From an uncultured Prevotellaceae bacterium (lineage in GTDB: Bacteria > Bacteroidota > Bacteroidia > Bacteroidales > Bacteroidaceae), in contig CAMHUU010000023.1 of the NCBI GenBank assembly GCA_946188395.1, positions 1 to 41,504 on the forward strand: a DNA stretch of 41,504 bases, given 5' to 3'. Each line of letters opens with the position of its first letter. Position 1 is the stretch's first letter. Positions 32,232 to 41,504 of this stretch are shown one piece after another. Position numbers and translations under genes: made by a program. The notes under the pieces were generated by a model that was not told the origin of the DNA, did no database searches, and saw only the letters and a list, made by a program, of their open reading frames with translations.

Positions 32232-33119
32232 TTAAAACAATGACAATGTATACAGGTACACCACAGCAGCCGGTATGGCCAGCAGCGACGAGTCGAAACG
32301 GTCCAGCATGCCGCCGTGTCCAGGCAGGATGCTACCGCTGTCCTTGATGCCCAGCGTGCGCTTGAACAGACTCTCTACCAGGTCGCCCCACGTGCCGAAA
32401 ACGACTACGACGAGCCCCAGCCCAAGCCATTCGGGAATGGAGAGCATGCCCATAAACAGCGTCGACGCATGGTCCATGTCCGCCACCTGCATATTGTCGA
32501 GCCATCCAATGCCCCATGCGGCAAGCAGCACGAAGACGGCTCCGCCGATGCTTCCCTCCCACGACTTTCCTGGCGAGATGCGTGGAAACAGCTTATGGCG
32601 TCCCAGCAGCGAACCTACACAGTAGGCCCCCGTGTCGTTCACCCACAGGAAGATGAATACGCTCAATGGCAGCAGGGTGTTGAAAGCCACCTGTCCGTTG
32701 GGCGTGGCGGTGAATGCCAGCACGTTCAGCAACGAGAAGGGTAGGGCGATGTACATCTGTGCCAGCATAGTGTACGCCCAGTCCTGAATGGGGTCGTCCT
32801 GCCGCAGATAGAGTTCGGCAATCAACATGTAGATGATGGTCACCAGATAGGGGATGAACACCACGCTCTTGGCTGCTCCGCCATACAGGTCGCTGCAGAA
32901 ATAGGTCATCGCGTAGAAGAAATACACCGCAGCCACCGTCGATATGAAACGGTTTACGGTGACGTGCTCGCGTTCGTTGACCAGTCCGGTAAATTCCCAT
33001 ACGGTCATACCCGTCACGATGCTAAACAGCAGTACCATAGCCTCAGGACGCAGAAACGATGCGACAATGGCAGCTACGAAAATGACGCCTGTAATCGTTC
33101 TGACAATAAAGTTTCTCAT
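32232..33119 (-). CDS. cdsA: Phosphatidate cytidylyltransferase
   Basis: A 295-residue inner-membrane enzyme that makes CDP-diacylglycerol from phosphatidate and CTP. Several hydrophobic segments are followed by the signature region near the C-terminus: ISPGKSWEGSIGGAVF (~185-200), GTWGDLVESLFKRTLGIKDSGSILPGHGGMLDRFDSSLLAIP (~245-285), which contains the CTP_transf_1 pattern with catalytic Asp residues. Length is slightly above the usual 270-285. It starts 15 bases after ftsH and is part of the rsfS-ftsH-cdsA operon. Confidence 0.95.
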   Translation of the reverse strand: MRNFIVRTITGVIFVAAIVASFLRPEAMVLLFSIVTGMTVWEFTGLVNEREHVTVNRFISTVAAVYFFYAMTYFCSDLYGGAAKSVVFIPYLVTIIYMLIAELYLRQDDPIQDWAYTMLAQMYIALPFSLLNVLAFTATPNGQVAFNTLLPLSVFIFLWVNDTGAYCVGSLLGRHKLFPRISPGKSWEGSIGGAVFVLLAAWGIGWLDNMQVADMDHASTLFMGMLSIPEWLGLGLVVVVFGTWGDLVESLFKRTLGIKDSGSILPGHGGMLDRFDSSLLAIPAAVVYLYTLSLF

Positions 33120-33134
33120 ATTGTTGCACTTAAA

Positions 33135-35168
33135 CTATTCTCTTTCCTCTTTCTCCTCTTCTCTTTCCTCTTTGCCTGCTTGCTCTGCAAGCTGGCGTGC
33201 ACGCTCCTCGGCCATGCGCTCGGCATCGGCACGCATCTGGGCCTCCAGCAGCTCTTCCGAACGACTTGTCCAGGGGCGCTTGCCGAAGATCTTCTCTACG
33301 TCGTCGGCAAAGATTACCTCGCGCTCTACCAACAGCTGAGCCAGCTGGGCGTGTCCGTCCTTGTGCTCTGTCAGTATCTGCTTGGCACGCTCATACTGCT
33401 CGTTCACCATCTTCAGCACCTCCTCGTCCATCAGCTTGGCTGTGGTCTCCGAGTAAGGCTTCTGGAACGTGTATTCCTGCTGGTTGTAATAACAGATGTT
33501 GGGCAGTTTGTCGCTCATGCCGGCATAAGCCACCATGCCGTAGGCCTGCTTCGTGGTACGCTCCAGGTCGTTCATGGCGCCTGTCGAGATGTGGCCGATA
33601 AACAGTTCCTCGGCAGCTCGTCCGCCCAACAGCGAACACATCTCGTCGAGCATGGCCTCCTTGGTCTGCAGCACGCGCTCCTCGGGCAGATACCACGCTG
33701 CTCCCAAGGCGCGTCCACGGGGTACGATGCTCACCTTCACCAGGGGGTTGGCAAACTCCGTAAACCATGAAATAGTAGCGTGGCCGGCCTCGTGAATGGC
33801 TATCGACCGCTTCTCGGCCTCCGTCATCACCTTGGTCTTCTTCTCCAGACCACCGATGATGCGGTCTACGGCATCCAGGAAGTCCTGCTTGCCCACCTTC
33901 TCACGGTTGAATCGGGCGGCAATCAGGGCAGCTTCGTTACACACGTTGGCGATGTCGGCACCCGAGAATCCTGGCGTCTGACGGGCCAGGAAGTCTACGT
34001 CCACGCTGTCGTCCAGCTTCAGCGGCTTCAGGTGCACCATAAACACTTCCTTGCGCTCGTTCAGGTCGGGCAGGTCGACATGTATCTGACGGTCGAAACG
34101 TCCGGCACGCAGCAGCGCCGAGTCCAGCATGTCGGCACGGTTTGTGGCAGCCAGCGTGATGATACCGCTATTAGTACCGAAACCGTCCATCTCCGTCAAC
34201 AGGGCGTTCAGCGTGTTCTCGCGCTCGTCGTTGCCACCCATGGCAGGGTTCTTCGAACGGGCACGGCCCACGGCGTCAATCTCGTCGATGAAGATGATGC
34301 ACGGCGCCTTCTGCTTGGCCTTCTCAAACAGGTCGCGCACACGCGAGGCACCCACACCCACAAACATCTCGACGAAGTCCGAACCCGACATCGAGAAGAA
34401 CGGCACACCGGCCTCACCGGCTACAGCCTTCGCCAACAGCGTCTTACCCGTTCCTGGAGGGCCTACCAGCAGCGCGCCCTTGGGAATCTTACCGCCCAAG
34501 TCAGTATATTTCTGCGGATTCTTCAGGAAGTCCACGATTTCCTGCATCTCCTGCTTGGCGCCAGCCTGTCCGGCAACGTCCTTGAAGGTGATGCCCAGGT
34601 CGCCGCCCTTCTCATACATCTGGGCCTTCGACTTGCCGACGCTGAAGATGCCGCCACCCATGCCGCCACCGGCTCCACCGCCCATGCGGCGCATGATGAA
34701 TATCCAGATGAAGATGATGCCGCCAAAGAATAGGATGTTCATCAGCAGCGAACTGAAAAACTCACTCTCCTTCGAGTTGTCGTACGAGAACTTACCGCTG
34801 AACTTACCCTGCTCGCGGGCCTCGTTCACAAACTGCTCCACCTGGTCCACCGAGCCGATGGCCACATTCACGCTGGGCGTCTTGCCCGTCTGCTCCACAC
34901 CCTGGTGGAACACGTCGCGGATGTGCTCCGGCTTCACATACATCTGTAGGATGTTCTCGTATTTGTTCACCACAATCTTATCGGCGTAACCCTTCATGAC
35001 CATCGTCTTGAAGTCCGAGTAAGACGTCTCTGTCCTGACACTCGATTTCTCGTTGCCCTGCGTGAAATACAACGTGATCAACGCAATGATAACCAGACCG
35101 TAGATCCAGTTCATGTTGAATCTCGGCATATTCATCTGCGGCTTATTATTTGGTCTCTTGTTGTCCAT
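33135..35168 (-). CDS. ftsH: ATP-dependent zinc metalloprotease FtsH
   Basis: A 677-residue membrane AAA+ protease. Transmembrane segments lie at ~21-36 and ~140-160 with a periplasmic domain between. A Gly/Met-rich linker ([11 protein letters not shown], ~163-173) follows, then the AAA module: Walker A GPPGTGKT (236-243), [11 protein letters not shown] (Walker B), the SRH with [21 protein letters not shown], and the zinc site HEAGH (458-462). Function: degradation of membrane proteins and LpxC-type regulators. The C-terminal [12 protein letters not shown] is encoded by a heptamer array (33140-33174). A nonamer array separates it from rsfS. Confidence 0.97.
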   Translation of the reverse strand: MDNKRPNNKPQMNMPRFNMNWIYGLVIIALITLYFTQGNEKSSVRTETSYSDFKTMVMKGYADKIVVNKYENILQMYVKPEHIRDVFHQGVEQTGKTPSVNVAIGSVDQVEQFVNEAREQGKFSGKFSYDNSKESEFFSSLLMNILFFGGIIFIWIFIMRRMGGGAGGGMGGGIFSVGKSKAQMYEKGGDLGITFKDVAGQAGAKQEMQEIVDFLKNPQKYTDLGGKIPKGALLVGPPGTGKTLLAKAVAGEAGVPFFSMSGSDFVEMFVGVGASRVRDLFEKAKQKAPCIIFIDEIDAVGRARSKNPAMGGNDERENTLNALLTEMDGFGTNSGIITLAATNRADMLDSALLRAGRFDRQIHVDLPDLNERKEVFMVHLKPLKLDDSVDVDFLARQTPGFSGADIANVCNEAALIAARFNREKVGKQDFLDAVDRIIGGLEKKTKVMTEAEKRSIAIHEAGHATISWFTEFANPLVKVSIVPRGRALGAAWYLPEERVLQTKEAMLDEMCSLLGGRAAEELFIGHISTGAMNDLERTTKQAYGMVAYAGMSDKLPNICYYNQQEYTFQKPYSETTAKLMDEEVLKMVNEQYERAKQILTEHKDGHAQLAQLLVEREVIFADDVEKIFGKRPWTSRSEELLEAQMRADAERMAEERARQLAEQAGKEEREEEKEERE
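33140..33174. repeat. Heptamer array encoding the FtsH C-terminal tail
   Basis: Units CTCTTTC, CTCTTTC, TCCTCTT, CTCTTTC, CTCTTTG, ending two bases before the ftsH stop. A one-unit change would alter the C-terminus and stop position. Confidence 0.75.
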
Positions 35169-35177
35169 TTATGATGA

Positions 35178-35221
35178 TTACTTCTTTAACTTCTCTAACT
35201 TCTTTAACTTCTCTAACTTCT
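35178..35221. repeat. Nonamer array between rsfS and ftsH
   Basis: Four full units (TTAACTTCT, CTAACTTCT, TTAACTTCT, CTAACTTCT at 35186-35221) plus a partial one. The rsfS stop (35222-35224) abuts it; ftsH starts ten bases beyond the other end. Confidence 0.85.
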
Positions 35222-35581
35222 TCAATCTAAATCAGGAATTTGAGTCAATTCTGCATCGTCCCACAGGTGCTCCAAGTCGTAAAACATGCGCAGGTCGGGC
35301 ACAAAGATGTGCACCAGCACGTCGCCATAGTCCATGGCCACCCACTGGGCATTCTCCAACCCCACCACCGTCGTGGGCTTCTCGTCCAGCTCCTCGCGGG
35401 CCATGTCGCTCACCGACTCTGTAATCGCTTCCACCTGCGAGGGCGAGTTGCCCTGACAAATGACGAAATAGTTACTGATGGCACCCTCGATGCCTTGCAG
35501 GTCAGCCACCACAATGTGCTGCCCCTTTTTCTCTTGTATTCCTTTTGTAATAGTTTCTACTAACCGCGATGTTTGCTTCAT
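35222..35581 (-). CDS. rsfS: Ribosomal silencing factor RsfS
   Basis: A 119-residue Iojap/RsfS protein that binds L14 and blocks subunit joining in starvation. The family core is IVVADLQGIEGAISNYFVICQGNSPSQVEAI (~23-54) and GLENAQWVAMDYGDVLVHIFVPDLRMFYDLEHLWDDAE (~74-112). Length is standard. It is first in the rsfS-ftsH-cdsA operon with a promoter at 35612-35640. Confidence 0.95.
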   Translation of the reverse strand: MKQTSRLVETITKGIQEKKGQHIVVADLQGIEGAISNYFVICQGNSPSQVEAITESVSDMAREELDEKPTTVVGLENAQWVAMDYGDVLVHIFVPDLRMFYDLEHLWDDAELTQIPDLD

Positions 35582-35611
35582 TAAAAATATAAATATGTAT
35601 GTTTCGAGCTA

Positions 35612-35640
35612 CAAAGATACACCAAATCTCCCCAAAACAA
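35612..35640 (-). promoter_or_regulatory. rsfS operon promoter
   Basis: Minus-strand -7 TATCTTTG (35612-35619) with a TTG at 35638-35640, 18 bp upstream; 31 bp before the ATG. Confidence 0.6.
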
Positions 35641-35690
35641 GACACTTTCCATAAAAATTTGCGTTTTTTTATAAAAAACCTACGATTTTT

Positions 35691-35721
35691 TTTGCAGATT
35701 CCAAAAAAAGTCGTACCTTTG
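35691..35721 (+). promoter_or_regulatory. tRNA-Gln promoter
   Basis: TTTG (35691-35694) and TACCTTTG (35714-35721) are 19 bp apart, 32 bases before the tRNA. Confidence 0.7.
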
Positions 35722-35752
35722 CACCCGCATTTTGAGAAATGCACCACATGTT

Positions 35753-35823
35753 TGGGGTATGGTGTAATGGTAACACTGCAGATTCTGGTCCTGCCTTTCC
35801 TGGTTCGAGTCCGGGTACCCCAA
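35753..35823 (+). tRNA. tRNA-Gln (anticodon CTG)
   Basis: A full cloverleaf: acceptor TGGGGTA/TACCCCA, D stem GTGT/ACAC, anticodon stem GCAGA/CCTGC with loop TTCTGGT (anticodon CTG), T arm CCTGG-TTCGAGT-CCGGG and discriminator A. The 3' CCA is not encoded. The loop-proximal anticodon-stem pair (31:39) is A-C, a mild oddity. The T1-A72 pair is characteristic of tRNA-Gln. Confidence 0.93.
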
Positions 35824-35887
35824 CAAAAAGATTGCTAGGTTGTTACTCAACGACAACTTGGCAATTTTTCTTTTGTAAAAAGGTGAA

Positions 35888-37333
35888 ATGATGTGGACTA
35901 AACCATACGGAATGAAGGAAGGTTTCCTCATTGGAGGAGGCCTCGTTATAGCGGGCCTGATGCTCCAGCTGAGCGCCGGCCCAGTGGTGTGGGATGCCTT
36001 TCGCTGGCCTGTCAATGGCATCGTGCTGGCGGTATTCCTCTTGTTTATTGCCGTCATCTTTATGTTGCGGAAACGAGTCTATGGCTTCCAGTTTCTCGGC
36101 ACCTACAAGGCTGCCATACCCGCCTTGGTCTATGCCGTCGTGCTGACCATCGTCATGGGACTCACGCCGCAGACCGTCAGTGGCACGTGGTTCAACAACA
36201 TGCTGTCCTTCTGGCCCTTCGTACTCATCTACGTCTATATCACCGTCATCCTCGGACAGGTGGTATTGCTGAAAGTGAAGCGAATCGTATCGCACAACAA
36301 TTCTCTCACCACTTACCTCTCACCTCTCACCTCTCTACTTTCCCACCTCGGCCTGTTCCTGGCACTGACCACCGCCACGCTGGGCAATGCCGACATGCAG
36401 CGGCTGAAGATGATTACCGTGCAGGGTGAGCCCGAGTGGCGCGCACTGACCACCGACCAGCAGGTCGTCGAGATGCCCCTTGCCATCGAACTCAAGAAGT
36501 TCATCATGGAAACCTACGACGACGGCAAGCCCCGTCGCTTCGCCTCCGACATCCAGATTCTGACGCGCAGCGGCAAGAACATCCGGACCACCATCGATGT
36601 CAACAAACCCGTCGTGGTCGAAGGCTGGAAAATCTATCAGTACGGCTACGACACCCAGATGGGCCCCTTGAGCCAGACGAGCATTCTCGAACTCATCCGC
36701 GACCCCTGGCTGCCACTGGTCTATACCGGCGTCTACCTGATGCTCGCCGGAGCCGTGTGCTTCATGCTCCTGGCCATACCCTGGACTGCCGGTTGGCGAC
36801 AAGCCAGGAAACATCCCAAGCGTGCCCTCGCGATAGCTCTGGTCATTGCGGCGGCCTTCTTCTGCGTCCACCACTTCATGCCCATCCTCCATTCCGACAC
36901 ACTGGTGCCAGCCCTGCAGAGTCCGTGGTTCCGACCCCACATCATCGCCTACATGCTGGCCTACACCCTCATGGCCTCCTCCGCCGTCATAGCCATCTAT
37001 CAACTCATTACTCACCACTCACCACTTACCACTCACCACTCACCACTCACCGCCGTTGGCCTCTCCCTGATCACCATCGGCATGCTCTTCGGTGCCCTCT
37101 GGGCCAAGGAGGCGTGGGGACACTACTGGTCGTGGGATCCCAAGGAGACGTGGGCTGCCATCACCTGGTTCGCCTACCTGGTATTCATCCACTACCGCCA
37201 GCTGCCCACCCATCGTCCCCGCCTCGCCCTATGGATGCTCATTGTCTCGTTCCTCCTGCTGCAGATGTGCTGGTGGGGCATCAATTTCCTCCCCTCAGCC
37301 CAAAACTCCAGCGTCCACGTCTACGGCCAGTAG
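35888..37333 (+). CDS. ResB/CcsA-type cytochrome c biogenesis protein
   Basis: A 481-residue polytopic membrane protein of system II cytochrome c maturation. The N-terminal half has ResB-like membrane segments and a periplasmic domain (MITVQGEPEWRALTTDQQVVEMPLAIELKKF... DIQILTRSGKNIRTTIDVNKPVVVEGWKIYQYGYD, ~165-260). The C-terminal part is CcsA-like, with the WWD-type haem-binding motif WAKEAWGHYWSWDPKETWAAITW (~404-426). It is a shortened ResB-CcsA fusion. Two hydrophilic insertions come from heptamer arrays: ~139-151 (SLTTYLSPLTS) and ~375-388 (THHSPLTTHHSPLT). No cytochrome genes are adjacent. It follows the tRNA by 64 bases and may be read through from its promoter. Confidence 0.85.
   Translation: MMWTKPYGMKEGFLIGGGLVIAGLMLQLSAGPVVWDAFRWPVNGIVLAVFLLFIAVIFMLRKRVYGFQFLGTYKAAIPALVYAVVLTIVMGLTPQTVSGTWFNNMLSFWPFVLIYVYITVILGQVVLLKVKRIVSHNNSLTTYLSPLTSLLSHLGLFLALTTATLGNADMQRLKMITVQGEPEWRALTTDQQVVEMPLAIELKKFIMETYDDGKPRRFASDIQILTRSGKNIRTTIDVNKPVVVEGWKIYQYGYDTQMGPLSQTSILELIRDPWLPLVYTGVYLMLAGAVCFMLLAIPWTAGWRQARKHPKRALAIALVIAAAFFCVHHFMPILHSDTLVPALQSPWFRPHIIAYMLAYTLMASSAVIAIYQLITHHSPLTTHHSPLTAVGLSLITIGMLFGALWAKEAWGHYWSWDPKETWAAITWFAYLVFIHYRQLPTHRPRLALWMLIVSFLLLQMCWWGINFLPSAQNSSVHVYGQ
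36304..36338. repeat. First heptamer array in the ResB/CcsA gene
   Basis: Units TCTCACC, ACTTACC, TCTCACC, TCTCACC, TCTCTAC in the reading frame, between predicted membrane segments. Confidence 0.8.
37010..37051. repeat. Second heptamer array in the ResB/CcsA gene
   Basis: Six units of ACTCACC, one of them ACTTACC. The array is 42 bp, exactly 14 codons, encoding a THHSPLT-type repeat just before the WWD-containing region. The unit is the same as in lpxB. Confidence 0.9.
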
Positions 37334-37345
37334 ATACAAAAAAAA

Positions 37346-37377
37346 TCGGACTGACCAACCGCCAGCCCGAATTTTCT
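37346..37377 (+). terminator. Terminator after the ResB/CcsA gene (CGGACTGACC family)
   Basis: TCGGACTG (37346-37353) pairs with CAGCCCGA (37363-37370), one mismatch, followed by ATTTTCTT. The core matches hairpins at 24543 and 41251. Confidence 0.65.
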
Positions 37378-37414
37378 TGTTTTTGAAAGATGGGACTGTC
37401 CCGAGGAAGGCAGA

Positions 37415-37454
37415 AACGAAAAGAATCCGGGCAGGTGCTCGGATTCTTTTCGTT
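37415..37454. terminator. Strong bidirectional terminator
   Basis: A perfect 15-bp stem (37415-37429 with 37440-37454) with a 10-base loop and A/T-rich arms ends. It lies between convergent genes ending at 37333 and 37492. Confidence 0.85.
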
Positions 37455-37491
37455 GTTGTGGGGTGGGGGAGTTTAGATGACGACGGTTGGT

Positions 37492-38391
37492 TTACTTCAG
37501 GGTGATGGTGGTCTTGGTGATGACCTGCTGGCCCATCATGTCCGTGGTGTTCTCGGTGACGATGCTCTTGGGCCAGCCGTCGGCCTGCAGCTCGTAGGTG
37601 TCCTTCTGCGTCATGTCGATTTTCAGCATGCCGCTGTCCAGAATCTGGTCGATGTTGTCCTTCACCATCTGTGCCTGCTCGGGGGCACGCAGCTCGACCT
37701 GCTTGATGAGCAGGGCCTTCATCTCGTCCTTGCTCATGTTGAGTGTGGAGTTGGCAATGATGTTCTGGCCGTTGACGAAATACATGCGCTTCATCTTCAG
37801 GCCATCCTTCGAGGTGTATTCCTCCTGGGCACCGGTGATGATGGTCTTACCGTTCAGTGCCAGGGGTGACGTGCTCTCCTGCAGGCCACGCAGGATGGTC
37901 TCCTCGGTGAAACACTCCTTGAACTGATTCTTCAGCACGCTCTTGTCAGGGATAACCTGGCTGAGTTGCGGTATGTCGGCAACCAGCTTGTCGATGGCGC
38001 TGTCGGCAGCCTTTTCCATCTTCGGTCTCAATTCGTCGAGGTTGAGCACCTTGGTGGGTTTGCCGTCCTTGTCGGTAGTCACGCGGATGACGACGCCTTT
38101 CTGCATCTCCTCGGCAGCAGCCATCAGCTTGCCGGTGATGTTGTTGGCATCGGCTTCGACCTGTACTTCGAGGGTCTCGATGTCGAGCACGTAGCCGTCG
38201 GCAGTGGCGTCGACGACGGTGTACTTACTGCCAGAGGTGATTTTGCAATCGCCCTGCATGGGGATGCTGTTGGTGGCGACGATGGTGTAGTTCTTGACGT
38301 CGCCCTTCTGCATTTTGGGGGCGATTTTCAACTGTGCCTGTGCGGCAAAAGCTACGGTCAGCAATGCGCTGAGGAAAAGAATTTTTTTCAT
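37492..38391 (-). CDS. Exported protein of unknown function (possibly DUF6263-like)
   Basis: A 299-residue exported protein. The signal peptide is MKKILFLSALLTVAFAAQAQ. The mature part begins LKIAPKMQKGDVKNYTIVATNSIPMQGD and has alternating beta-like strands (TSGSKYTVVDATADGYVLDIETLEVQVEAD) and helical stretches, ending DGWPKSIVTENTTDMMGQQVITKTTITLK. This looks like a periplasmic lipocalin- or calycin-like beta structure. Family assignment is a guess. It is 39 bases downstream of the phosphatase/GH28 gene with no promoter of its own visible, so the two are likely co-transcribed. Confidence 0.6.
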   Translation of the reverse strand: MKKILFLSALLTVAFAAQAQLKIAPKMQKGDVKNYTIVATNSIPMQGDCKITSGSKYTVVDATADGYVLDIETLEVQVEADANNITGKLMAAAEEMQKGVVIRVTTDKDGKPTKVLNLDELRPKMEKAADSAIDKLVADIPQLSQVIPDKSVLKNQFKECFTEETILRGLQESTSPLALNGKTIITGAQEEYTSKDGLKMKRMYFVNGQNIIANSTLNMSKDEMKALLIKQVELRAPEQAQMVKDNIDQILDSGMLKIDMTQKDTYELQADGWPKSIVTENTTDMMGQQVITKTTITLK

Positions 38392-38430
38392 TTTGATGTT
38401 TGAAATTTGATGTTTATGATTACTTTGTTA

Positions 38431-41205
<2,775 letters not shown>

Positions 41206-41236
41206 ATCACAAAGATTTTTTTGCCGATTGATTCGA

Positions 41237-41280
41237 CAAAGGTACAAAGAAAAAACGGACTGACCAAAAAGTCAGCCCAT
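41237..41280 (-). promoter_or_regulatory. Phosphatase/GH28 promoter overlapping a terminator hairpin
   Basis: The minus-strand -7 TACCTTTG is at 41237-41244 with TTTG about 18 bp upstream. That TTTG is in the loop of a hairpin (GGACTGAC with GTCAGCCC, one mismatch) followed by TTTTTT in the leftward direction, which also serves as a terminator for ddh. Confidence 0.6.
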
Positions 41281-41301
41281 TTTCTTTCTGTTGCACGGAT
41301 T

Positions 41302-41504
41302 TTATACCAAGTGTTCGATGAGGTCGGCGCGGTCACCTGGCAGCATGTCGATGACGGGAATCTCGATCATCGTGTAGCAAGCCGGTTGCAGGCGCATCGA
41401 GGCACGGGCCACATTGACCAGCACCTGGCCCGTCAGAGCGGGGTTGTTAATCTGCATGTTGAACTCCAGACGCTGGTTCTGGGTCTGACCGCTGACGCCC
41501 TTGC
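41302..41504 (-). CDS. ddh: Diaminopimelate dehydrogenase, C-terminal end (truncated by window edge)
   Basis: The last 66 codons of a leftward gene: [28 protein letters not shown], then [16 protein letters not shown] and a C-terminal IEHLV. This matches the C-terminus of meso-diaminopimelate D-dehydrogenase, which makes meso-DAP directly from tetrahydrodipicolinate for lysine and peptidoglycan synthesis and is common in Bacteroidota. The catalytic and NADP-binding parts lie outside the window, so the call rests on this end only. Confidence 0.75.
   Translation of the reverse strand, partial: KGVSGQTQNQRLEFNMQINNPALTGQVLVNVARASMRLQPACYTMIEIPVIDMLPGDRADLIEHLV

Noticed and set aside
35753..35823. 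The tRNA-Gln as a pseudogene because of an A-C pair in the anticodon stem
   Set aside because: All other stems pair, the promoter is good, and a single loop-proximal mismatch is tolerated in many tRNAs.

Overview
This is a 41.5 kb chromosomal window from a member of the Bacteroidota, most likely Bacteroidales and close to Prevotella. The basis is protein content (a short sigma-70 factor, DUF4886, DUF4890, DUF5020 and DUF5683 family proteins, HigBA, NADP-glutamate dehydrogenase of the Bacteroides type) together with promoters of the Bacteroidetes kind: a TAnnTTTG -7 box about 19-20 bp after a TTTG/TTG -33 box, and start codons without Shine-Dalgarno sequences. No phage, insertion sequence, CRISPR array or rRNA operon is seen; almost all genes are ordinary core or accessory chromosomal genes.

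Layout. 1-3.6 kb: end of rplQ (L17), a terminator, and a large PEP-synthase-like protein carrying receiver domains. 3.6-8.1 kb: an accessory island with a palindrome-rich repeat array, a broken HigB toxin followed by an intact HigA antitoxin, a membrane-bound winged-helix regulator, an outer-membrane beta-barrel protein and an exported unknown. 8.2-12.5 kb: thioesterase, dicarboxylate/anion transporter, gdhA, rlpA. 12.4-24.5 kb, all leftward: lipoprotein, an esterase fused to a degenerate HAD-like domain, a tricorn-like protease, pectinesterase, RelA/SpoT, a lytic transglycosylase, a DUF5683 protein, ParB and ParA. 24.5-25.1 kb: a second repeat array. 25.1-29.1 kb, rightward: surE-lpxB-purine permease-DUF5020 operon. 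29.2-35.6 kb, leftward: DUF4890 protein, an SGNH-like DUF4886 protein, a sigma factor, a GH5 glucanase, cdsA, ftsH and rsfS. 35.7-37.3 kb: tRNA-Gln(CTG) and a ResB/CcsA cytochrome c assembly protein. 37.5-41.5 kb, leftward: an exported unknown, a histidine-phosphatase/GH28 polygalacturonase fusion, and the end of diaminopimelate dehydrogenase. The GH5, GH28 and pectinesterase genes point to growth on plant cell-wall polysaccharide, as in a rumen or gut.

The genes are mostly known; the unusual signal is in the repeats. (1) Three unrelated exported proteins (RlpA, DUF4886, GH5) share one modular leader: GC palindrome, A-rich tract, ATG, inverted T-rich tract that encodes the hydrophobic core of the signal peptide, and a second GC palindrome that encodes the AxA cleavage region. 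(2) Two intergenic regions carry arrays of degenerate repeats phased at exactly 22 bp, several of them palindromic. (3) Seven junctions between co-oriented genes are filled by short tandem arrays with 7-, 8- or 9-bp units, and heptamer arrays also sit inside the reading frames of lpxB, the CcsA protein, the phosphatase/GH28 fusion and the ftsH tail. (4) Hairpins overlap the -33 region of several promoters. These point to a genome in which short repeats repeatedly supply leaders, linkers and regulatory sites.
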